Assembly (NCBI GenBank): GCA_026396945.1
Contig: JAPLVX010000067.1
Span: 1 to 9,845 of the forward strand
Direction: 5' to 3'
Source of the DNA: Candidatus Falkowiibacteriota bacterium
GTDB taxonomy: Bacteria > Patescibacteriota > Patescibacteriia > Patescibacteriales > UBA12465
Length of the DNA stretch: 9,845 nucleotides
Numbering within the stretch: the stretch's first letter is position 1; the number at the start of each line of letters is the position of its first letter. Position numbers and translations under genes: made by a program. Below are positions 5,882 to 9,845 of the stretch, piece after piece. The notes below the pieces were generated by a model, which was not told where the DNA came from, did not search any database, and saw nothing but the letters and a program-made list of their open reading frames with translations.

Positions 5882-6506
5882 AGCTTTAGAAAAATTTCGG
5901 GTGCAGAATAAAGACAAACAGGAAGTTTTAGCCGCTTTAAGGGAATTAGGACAGAACCCGCTTTCGCCCAGCTTAACGATTAGCCCCCAAGACGTCTCTA
6001 ATACCGACCTCCTGATTGAAAGTTTGAAACGAATTAATAGCGACGCGATTGAATCGCGCGATTTTTCCGATAATTCTTTGATTTTGCAGAAAATTAGCAA
6101 TATTACCAAAAGAGTTAACGAAGTTGGCCTGCTCCTCATCTCAATTTTTATTTTAACCAGTTTGCTCGTAGTTTATAACGCCGTCCGGGTGGCCATTTAT
6201 ACCCATCGGCAGGAAATTGAAATTATGCGTCTGGTCGGCGCCTCCAATTATTTTATTTATTTGCCTTATTTAGTTTCCGCTTTTATTTACACTTTATTTA
6301 GTCTACTTTTAATTATTATTATCTTTTATCCCTTTTTAAGCCTGTTGCAACCATATCTAGAAACTTTTTTCTCCGGTTATAGTATTAATGTTTTAGCTTA
6401 TTTCTTGGATAATTTTTTCCTAATTTTTGGTTGGCAACTTTTTGTCATCTTATTTATCAACGTGGCCGCCAGTTTATTCGCGGTTAGAAAGTACGCCCGG
6501 GTTTAA
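5787..6506 (+). CDS. ftsX: FtsX, C-terminal piece of a frame-broken gene
   Basis: The frame is open from an ATG at 5787, but its first 28 or so residues are an out-of-frame shadow of the N-terminal piece. FtsX homology begins at SKDKALEKF (codon at 5871). From there the rest of FtsX is intact: the end of the first external loop (ALRELGQNPLSPSLTI), helix 2 (EVGLLLISIFILTSLLVVYNAV), the conserved cytoplasmic block RQEIEIMRLVGASNYFI, helix 3 (about IYTLFSLLLIIIIFYPFL) and helix 4 near the C-terminus, ending AVRKYARV. FtsX carries FtsE's ATPase signal across the membrane to peptidoglycan hydrolases through the loop that is damaged here. No plausible start lies just before 5871, so separate translation is unlikely. 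A single +1 shift at the TTTT of 5867-5870 would join the frames but would not restore the missing residues. Confidence 0.8.
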   Translation: MPSGRLSHGWISVYTLKPTPPRVILAPFSKDKALEKFRVQNKDKQEVLAALRELGQNPLSPSLTISPQDVSNTDLLIESLKRINSDAIESRDFSDNSLILQKISNITKRVNEVGLLLISIFILTSLLVVYNAVRVAIYTHRQEIEIMRLVGASNYFIYLPYLVSAFIYTLFSLLLIIIIFYPFLSLLQPYLETFFSGYSINVLAYFLDNFFLIFGWQLFVILFINVAASLFAVRKYARV

Positions 6507-6507
6507 G

Positions 6508-6532
6508 GCCTGAGTCGGCGCTGGCGGTTTTT
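6508..6532 (+). terminator. Possible weak terminator after ftsX
   Basis: GCC (6508-6510) with AG (6513-6514) can pair with CT-GGC (6521-6525) across a 2-nt bulge, followed by GG and five T at 6528-6532. The stem is short, so support is limited. It sits right after the ftsX stop and ahead of the tRNA-Gln promoter. Confidence 0.3.
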
Positions 6533-6563
6533 GAATTTGGAAGCCTTAAGTAGCTAGTTTTTA

Positions 6564-6592
6564 TTGACTTTTAAGGAATTTTTAGATAATAT
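6564..6592 (+). promoter_or_regulatory. Promoter of tRNA-Gln
   Basis: TTGACT at 6564-6569 matches the -35 box of the other tRNA promoter in this window. The -10 is GATAAT (6585-6590, 15-bp spacing) or the overlapping TAATAT (6587-6592, 17-bp spacing). Transcription would start about 7 nt before the tRNA. Confidence 0.7.
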
Positions 6593-6603
6593 TTTTAAAT
6601 TAT

Positions 6604-6677
6604 TGCGGGATCGTCTAAAGGTAGGACAGCAGCCTTTGAAGCTGCCTATCCTGGTTCGAATCCAGGTCCCGCAGCCA
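6604..6677 (+). tRNA. tRNA-Gln (anticodon TTG)
   Basis: Acceptor TGCGGGA/TCCCGCA, anticodon arm GCAGC-CTTTGAA-GCTGC with anticodon TTG (reads CAA), T-arm CCTGG-TTCGAAT-CCAGG, discriminator G, and an encoded CCA at 6675-6677. It has its own promoter. The following two small genes lie on the same strand and may be read through from it. Confidence 0.95.
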
Positions 6678-6751
6678 ACTTGAGCGCAGTGTTGTGGATG
6701 ACCAGAAACTTAATTATTAGCCTCACGATTATGGGTTCTGGACGACTAGCT

Positions 6752-6994
6752 ATGTATTATCTATATATTTTAAAATGTGCGGACAAGACATTATACACCG
6801 GCATCACGGTTGATTTGGAGCGAAGGGCGAAGGAACATAATTCGTCCAAACTCGGCGCGAAATATACTCGCTCGCGCCGGCCGGTCAAGCTCGTTTATGT
6901 AAAGAAATATCGCAATCGATCCCTGGCCCTAAAGGCGGAAAGAAGAATAAAAAAACTATCAAGAGATGAGAAAATAAAATTGATTAGTCATTAG
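6752..6994 (+). CDS. Small GIY-YIG domain protein (YhbQ/UPF0213-like)
   Basis: This 80-residue protein is a single GIY-YIG nuclease-fold domain of the YhbQ/YazA type; these are mostly uncharacterised and may act on branched or damaged DNA. The two signature strands read YYLYILKC (2-9) and LYTGIT (14-19). They are followed by DLERRAKEHN with the conserved Arg and Glu, then GAKYTRSRRPVKLVY, and the catalytic-type Glu E63 in ALKAERRIKKLSR. Length and order match the family. I chose ATG at 6752 because homology starts at its first residues; a TTG at 6680 in the same frame would add 24 residues that resemble no domain and would start 3 bp after the tRNA. The interval 6678-6751 contains an inverted pair CCAGAA (6702-6707)/TTCTGG (6736-6741). 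No Shine-Dalgarno is visible. Confidence 0.88.
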   Translation: MYYLYILKCADKTLYTGITVDLERRAKEHNSSKLGAKYTRSRRPVKLVYVKKYRNRSLALKAERRIKKLSRDEKIKLISH

Positions 6995-7004
6995 TCCATA
7001 AGTT

Positions 7005-7130
7005 ATGCCATTTAAAAGTATCGCCCAGCGTAAATGGATGTTCGCCAACAAACCGAAAATGGCGGAAAGATGGGCAGCCGAAACTCCTAAGGACAAGAAG
7101 TTGCCCAGGAAGTTGAATAAAGAGAAATAA
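7005..7130 (+). CDS. 41-residue basic protein of the MPFKS..QR.WMFAN type
   Basis: ATG at 7005 opens 41 codons ending at TAA 7128-7130. The protein begins MPFKSIAQRKWMFANKPKMA and continues ERWAAETP to a Lys-rich tail (KLPRKLNKEK). From memory, very similar short proteins (MPFKS-x-AQR-x-WMFAN-x-PKMA-x-x-W) recur in phage, plasmid and CPR sequences, but I know of no assigned function. It is strongly basic, has three Trp/Phe-rich positions, no signal peptide and no membrane helix. This would suit nucleic-acid or ribosome binding, but that is only a guess. It starts 10 bp after the GIY-YIG stop on the same strand and is probably in the same transcript. No Shine-Dalgarno is present. Confidence 0.75.
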   Translation: MPFKSIAQRKWMFANKPKMAERWAAETPKDKKLPRKLNKEK

Positions 7131-7178
7131 TATGTTTTTTAATGTCCCGGGCAAACCGGCTAGACTAATTTTGGTATG

Positions 7179-7213
7179 ATTAAATATATAATATAAAGGT
7201 TGATATATTTAAT
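7179..7213 (+). promoter_or_regulatory. Perfect 11-bp inverted repeat over a -10 box
   Basis: ATTAAATATAT (7179-7189) and ATATATTTAAT (7203-7213) are exact inverted copies separated by 13 bp. A perfect TATAAT at 7187-7192 overlaps the left arm, and the ATG of the small membrane protein follows at 7237. A possible -35 (TAGACT, 7161-7166) has a long 20-bp spacing. The arrangement fits an operator over a promoter or a hairpin at the 5' end of the RNA; pure AT composition makes chance symmetry more likely than usual. Confidence 0.5.
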
Positions 7214-7236
7214 ATAAAAAACAACATTTTAAATTT

Positions 7237-7554
7237 ATGGATGATAACGTTAAAATAACTTCAGACCGAAAGGGCCTGGCAATCGCTTCTTTGGTTTTAG
7301 GCATAATTGGAATAGTAACATTACTTATTCCGGTTGTTAAAATTAATAATTTTCAGGTTCAAATTGAGATTTTTAGTTTACTATTCCAGATCGTTGGTTT
7401 AATATTTGGTATTTTAGGAATAAAATCATCAAAAAGAAAATCTGCTATTGCTGGTATAATTTTATGTGTCGTTGGCCTCTTATTGGTTGTAGTTCTAAAT
7501 ACAGCCTATTTTAAAGAATCGTCGACTGGGGTGATAACAACCTATAGTAAATAA
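7237..7554 (+). CDS. Small three-helix membrane protein, DUF4190-like
   Basis: This 105-residue protein has three predicted membrane helices at about 13-34, 44-62 and 68-90. The pattern GLAIASLVLGIIGI, then GLIFGILGIKSSKRKSAIAGIILCVVGLLL, is that of the DUF4190-type small membrane proteins, in which a Gly-rich helical pair is joined by a basic Lys/Ser loop. No enzymatic motif is visible and the function is unknown. The first ten residues are polar and the tail (FKESSTGVITTYSK) is short and polar. It starts in the context AAATTTATG without a Shine-Dalgarno, behind the inverted repeat at 7179-7213, and ends ahead of a hairpin-rich gene-free stretch. It is more AT-rich than the division genes. 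Confidence 0.75.
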   Translation: MDDNVKITSDRKGLAIASLVLGIIGIVTLLIPVVKINNFQVQIEIFSLLFQIVGLIFGILGIKSSKRKSAIAGIILCVVGLLLVVVLNTAYFKESSTGVITTYSK

Positions 7555-7584
7555 TAAATAAAGTTGCCCAGAGTATATTTGTAA

Positions 7585-7613
7585 AAAATTAGGTTTAAAA
7601 AACCTGAATTTTT
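7585..7613 (+). terminator. Intrinsic terminator of the small membrane protein gene
   Basis: AGGTTT (7591-7596) and AAACCT (7600-7605) form a perfect 6-bp stem with loop AAA, extendable by T-G and T-A pairs. An A-tract precedes it and GAATTTTT follows. It lies about 30 bp after the stop of the membrane protein gene. Confidence 0.7.
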
Positions 7614-7616
7614 ACT

Positions 7617-7668
7617 TATAATAATATATCAAACGAAGAGGTGAGAAACCTCTTAACTATTTTTTATT
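7617..7668 (+). other. -10-like box followed at once by a hairpin with T-run
   Basis: TATAAT at 7617-7622 is followed by a perfect 7-bp hairpin, AAGAGGT (7636-7642) and ACCTCTT (7648-7654) with loop GAGAA. A T-rich run follows at 7658-7668. If the box is used, transcription would start near 7629 and could end about 35-40 nt later. No convincing -35 is present, so this may simply be a second terminator beside a chance TATAAT. Confidence 0.45.
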
Positions 7669-7671
7669 AAA

Positions 7672-7756
7672 GTTCCAACTATATCCTATCCTCCCAGCCT
7701 ATATAAAATGGCCCTAAAATAGGGCTATTTTATATAGGAGTTTATAGCTTTGGAAC
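7672..7756. repeat. Nested palindrome: 19-bp hairpin inside an outer inverted repeat
   Basis: The inner hairpin spans 7698-7738. CCTATATAAAAT pairs with ATTTTATATAGG (12 bp), then one G-T pair, then GCCCTA with TAGGGC around loop AAA, 19 bp with no bulge. Outside it, GTTCCAA (7672-7678) matches TTGGAAC (7750-7756), and CTATA (7679-7683) matches TATAG (7743-7747) with a 2-nt bulge. There is no T-run, so it is not a simple terminator. No target-site duplication is visible at the ends. It ends 4 bp before the extended -10 promoter of the phosphatase gene. It may be a regulatory structure, a structured RNA or a small non-autonomous mobile element. Confidence 0.75.
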
Positions 7757-7760
7757 GGTG

Positions 7761-7769
7761 TGTTATAAT
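7761..7769 (+). promoter_or_regulatory. Extended -10 promoter of the histidine phosphatase gene
   Basis: TGTTATAAT matches the extended -10 consensus TGnTATAAT exactly. No good -35 is seen, as is common for this type. Transcription would start near 7776, giving a leader of about 20 nt. The -35 area (about 7741-7746) falls inside the right arm of the outer inverted repeat. Confidence 0.7.
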
Positions 7770-7796
7770 TAATTATATAAAAATTTCCGAGTATAT

Positions 7797-8375
7797 ATGA
7801 AGATTATATTTATTAGACATGGGCAAACTACCGGCGATTTAGAAGATCGCTATGGTGGTGATTATGATGATCATTTGTCAGCCAATGGAAAAAAACAAGC
7901 AAAAATATTACTCTTAGAACTTAAAGACAAAGGGATCGAAGTAATTATATCTAGCCCACTTATTAGAGCGAAAGAAACAGCAGAAATTATTTCGGGTTTA
8001 GGTTGCCCCATAATCATTGAACCTGGTTTTAAGGAGCGAAATCAATATGGGATTCTATCAGGCAGAATCAAGAGTGAGGCCAAAAAAGAATTTCCTGATT
8101 TAGTAGAAAAGTTAAAGGATAGGTTTAATACCATAGATGGGGCTGAGCCATATGAAGATTTTAGCAAACGAGTTCAAAAAGCTTTTAAGAATTTAGAGTC
8201 TGAAGGATATTCTTGTGTGACAGTGATTTGGCACGGCGGCCCGATGAGAGTTTTGTTTAGAGATATCCTTGATAAGGGAGAATTAAAAGAAATAGGCGAT
8301 TGTGCTTGGGTCGAATTAGAGACTAACGGTGGGCAGCTATCAATGAATGGTTTTAAGAGAATTGAATTAGTTTAA
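7797..8375 (+). CDS. Histidine phosphatase (phosphoglycerate mutase-like) family protein
   Basis: This 192-residue protein belongs to the histidine phosphatase superfamily, which transfers phosphate through a phospho-histidine. The catalytic RHG motif is R7-H8-G9 in IFIRHGQT. The second phosphate-pocket Arg is R57 in SSPLIRAKETA, the acidic residue is likely E80 in FKERNQYG, and the second His is H146 in WHGGPMR. Length is typical of the small, cofactor-independent acid phosphatase-like branch (CobC/PhoE/GpmB type); the substrate cannot be deduced. No signal peptide is present, so it acts in the cytoplasm. It stands alone behind an extended -10 promoter and the nested palindrome at 7672-7756. 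Its DNA is more AT-rich than the division genes, which may mean a different origin. No Shine-Dalgarno is seen before the ATG. Confidence 0.88.
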   Translation: MKIIFIRHGQTTGDLEDRYGGDYDDHLSANGKKQAKILLLELKDKGIEVIISSPLIRAKETAEIISGLGCPIIIEPGFKERNQYGILSGRIKSEAKKEFPDLVEKLKDRFNTIDGAEPYEDFSKRVQKAFKNLESEGYSCVTVIWHGGPMRVLFRDILDKGELKEIGDCAWVELETNGGQLSMNGFKRIELV

Positions 8376-8378
8376 ATT

Positions 8379-8432
8379 TATAATGGAGCTAATAAGAAAA
8401 GCCGTTTTAAAATATCCCAAGCTCTTAGCTTG
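8379..8432 (+). promoter_or_regulatory. -10 box and leader hairpin before the peptidase E gene
   Basis: TATAAT at 8379-8384 predicts transcription from about 8391 and a leader of about 57 nt. The leader contains a perfect 6-bp hairpin, CAAGCT (8418-8423) and AGCTTG (8427-8432), with loop CTT and no T-run. No -35 is convincing. The hairpin ends 15 nt before the ATG at 8448 and could affect initiation. Confidence 0.4.
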
Positions 8433-8447
8433 TAAAATAGTAAATTT

Positions 8448-9104
8448 ATGAAATTATTACTTACTTCAAACGGACTGGCCAACAAGTCAATTGCAAAGGC
8501 ATTATTTGAATTAGTGGGGAAGCCGGCGTCTAAGACAACAATCGTTTTCATACCAACTGCCATGAACGTTATTACTGGCGATAAAGGCTGGTTTATTAAT
8601 GATCTTAATAATATCCAGAAACAAGGCTGTAAATTTGTTGATATTGTCGACATTTCAGCACTGCCTAAAAATATTTGGCAGCCAAGAATAGCCAAGGGCG
8701 ATGTTCTGTTTTTTTCAGGAGGCCATACCTCTCATCTAATGCGTTGTTTGAAAGAATCAGGCTTAGCCGAATTATTGCCTGAATTATTGAAAACCAGAGT
8801 TTATGCGGGAATCAGTGCCGGCAGTATGGTTGCAAATCCAACCCTGGCCCTAAGTAATAATGATAAAAAAATCTATTACGAGGAAAAGTTTGGTTATCGG
8901 AGCGAAGAGGCCCTGCATTTAGTGGATATATATGTTCGTCCGCATTTTAATTCGTCGGGTTTTCCCCATGCTCGAAAAGAATATATTAAGAAGATTGCTG
9001 AAGAAAGCGGCCAAGCAATTTATGCCCTAGACGATGAATCCGCCCTTAAAATTGTTGATGGCGCCATCGAGATAATTACTGAAGGGACTTGTTTGAAATT
9101 TTAA
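8448..9104 (+). CDS. pepE: Peptidase E-like (family S51) protein
   Basis: This 218-residue protein matches the S51 peptidase family (peptidase E, alpha-aspartyl dipeptidase; class I glutamine amidotransferase-like fold), which cleaves Asp-X dipeptides in the cytoplasm. The nucleophile elbow is GISAGS with S123. It is preceded by FFSGGHTSHLM (88-98), which forms the substrate-site glycine loop. The catalytic His is likely H166 in VRPHFNSS, and an acidic cluster DDESAL (195-200) fits the third catalytic position. Length is close to the usual 220-230 residues. Cyanophycinases share the fold, but they are longer and the sequence here resembles the short peptidase E type. It starts in the context AAATTTATG after a 57-nt leader and is followed after 22 bp by a transporter gene, so the two may be co-transcribed. 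The gene symbol is by similarity. Confidence 0.82.
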   Translation: MKLLLTSNGLANKSIAKALFELVGKPASKTTIVFIPTAMNVITGDKGWFINDLNNIQKQGCKFVDIVDISALPKNIWQPRIAKGDVLFFSGGHTSHLMRCLKESGLAELLPELLKTRVYAGISAGSMVANPTLALSNNDKKIYYEEKFGYRSEEALHLVDIYVRPHFNSSGFPHARKEYIKKIAEESGQAIYALDDESALKIVDGAIEIITEGTCLKF

Positions 9105-9126
9105 TTGAGAAAATAAAAAATATTAA

Positions 9127-9845
9127 ATGAAAAATGGAATCAAAACAAAACAATTGATACTCTGGGCGCTTTATGATTTCGCTAACTCGTTTGCTTTAAT
9201 TACCTTCTTTCTCTATTACTCACAATGGCTAGTGGTCGATTGCGGGGTATCTGATTTTTGGTTTAACATGACTTTCGTCGGCTCCAGTTTACTATTTCTT
9301 TTGACCGTTCCGGTCTTCAGTTCAATCGCCGATAAAATTAAGGTTAATCTGCCCGGCCTTCGGGCGGCCACTCTGCTATCAGTTTTTTTCTTTTTTCTAA
9401 CCGGCTTAATTGCCTTGCGTTTTCCTGAATACTATATAATCAGCATTATTACTTTTTCTCTAGCGACTTATTTTTATCTTTTTTGTTTTACTTTTTATAA
9501 CCCGCTTTTAAAAGATGTGGCCGTACCGGCCAAACATGGGTTAGCCTCTGGTTGGGGGCAATTCGGTAATTGGTTTGGAGAAATGGCCGGTTTATTAGTA
9601 GCTTTACCATTCGCCGCCGGCACAATAATATTATGGGGCGAACCCGGCCGGGCGCAAACCCTTATTCCCGCCTCGCTCCTTTTCCTTATATTTGCCGCTC
9701 CGATGCTAATTTTCTTTAAGGAGAGCGGCGTTCGCGTCACGGTGCCCATAAAAATAAAGAATGAGTATAAAAATGTGATTAAATCTTTTTGGGAATTATG
9801 CAAATCTCCCGGCGTCGGTTTATTTTTTCTCTCCTATTTTTTCTT
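9127..9845 (+). CDS. MFS transporter, UMF1/Atg22-like, N-terminal part (cut by window end)
   Basis: The frame is open from ATG 9127 to the window edge, giving 239 codons with no stop. The start LILWALYDFANSFALITFFLY carries the YDFANS motif of the UMF1 group of major facilitator transporters, related to fungal vacuolar Atg22. A further motif region is SSIADKIKV (the loop between helices 2 and 3), followed by multiple hydrophobic helices and the Gly-rich helix LASGWGQFGNWFGEMAGLL. Family members have about 12 helices and 400 or more residues, so roughly half is missing. The substrate is unknown; amino acid or peptide-breakdown product export would fit the neighbouring peptidase but is only inferred. 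It follows the peptidase E gene by 22 bp with no terminator between them. No Shine-Dalgarno is seen. Confidence 0.82.
   Translation, partial: MKNGIKTKQLILWALYDFANSFALITFFLYYSQWLVVDCGVSDFWFNMTFVGSSLLFLLTVPVFSSIADKIKVNLPGLRAATLLSVFFFFLTGLIALRFPEYYIISIITFSLATYFYLFCFTFYNPLLKDVAVPAKHGLASGWGQFGNWFGEMAGLLVALPFAAGTIILWGEPGRAQTLIPASLLFLIFAAPMLIFFKESGVRVTVPIKIKNEYKNVIKSFWELCKSPGVGLFFLSYFF

Noticed and set aside
6680..6751. TTG at 6680 as the start of the GIY-YIG gene
   Set aside because: It lies 3 bp after the tRNA-Gln CCA end, has no start signal, and adds residues outside the family's usual length.
6604..7130. Integration site in tRNA-Gln
   Set aside because: No duplicated tRNA 3' end, integrase or recombinase gene is visible downstream in the window.
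7145..7160. CCGG-GCAAA-CCGG as a terminator of the 41-residue gene
   Set aside because: The stem is only 4 bp and no T-run follows.
7672..7756. Nested palindrome as an insertion sequence or CRISPR unit
   Set aside because: There is no transposase frame, no target-site duplication at the ends, and the arms are not direct repeats with spacers. No CRISPR array was seen anywhere in the window.
8378..8695. Minus-strand open frame opposite the peptidase E gene
   Set aside because: It overlaps a clearly coding plus-strand gene with intact catalytic motifs and its translation shows no recognisable domain. The same holds for the minus-strand frames at 544-765, 1695-1880, 3409-3675, 4018-4248, 4372-4732, 5825-6139 and 9495-9803.

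Overview
The window looks like a piece of a Candidate Phyla Radiation (Patescibacteria, Parcubacteria-like) genome. The reasons are short, tightly spaced genes, an almost complete lack of Shine-Dalgarno sequences, an FtsB/DivIC-like protein ending in a Trp-rich tail, an RlpA-like barrel fused to a D,D-carboxypeptidase, and isolated tRNA genes between protein genes. TGA acts as a stop and TGG encodes Trp, so the TGA-recoded CPR lineages are unlikely. The taxonomic call is inferred from gene content, not from a marker search.

Layout. Positions 1-348 hold the C-terminal end of an unrecognised, probably disordered protein. A DEDDh 3'-5' exonuclease (418-1014) follows; its -10 box sits so close to the ATG that the mRNA is probably leaderless. 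It overlaps by 4 bp a membrane GT2 glycosyltransferase (1011-2624), which ends at a terminator. Next comes a FtsB/DivIC-like gene (2734-3125) that is split into two frames and lacks its membrane segment. Two minus-strand tRNA genes (Thr-CGT, Gly-CCC) follow, with a clear promoter at 3383-3412. A cell-envelope and division operon runs 3416-6506: a secreted RlpA-like barrel/D,D-carboxypeptidase fusion, ftsE, and an ftsX that is frame-broken in its first external loop. A plus-strand tRNA-Gln (6604-6677) with its own promoter precedes a small GIY-YIG protein (6752-6994) and a 41-residue basic protein (7005-7130).

From about 7131 to 8447 the DNA is visibly more AT-rich. It holds a small three-helix membrane protein, a 242-bp gene-free stretch packed with hairpins and -10-like boxes (including a 19-bp stem nested in a second inverted repeat), and a histidine phosphatase. 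A peptidase E homologue (8448-9104) and the start of an Atg22/UMF1-type transporter (9127 to the window edge) close the window.

How the genes fit together. The carboxypeptidase, FtsE, FtsX, the FtsB-like protein and perhaps the glycosyltransferase point to envelope and division work. The carboxypeptidase fusion is a candidate periplasmic partner of FtsEX because it is 5 bp upstream of ftsE. The most notable observations are the two division genes that each lack a short internal segment and change frame there, the nested palindrome at 7672-7756, and a recurrent TTTATG start-codon context.
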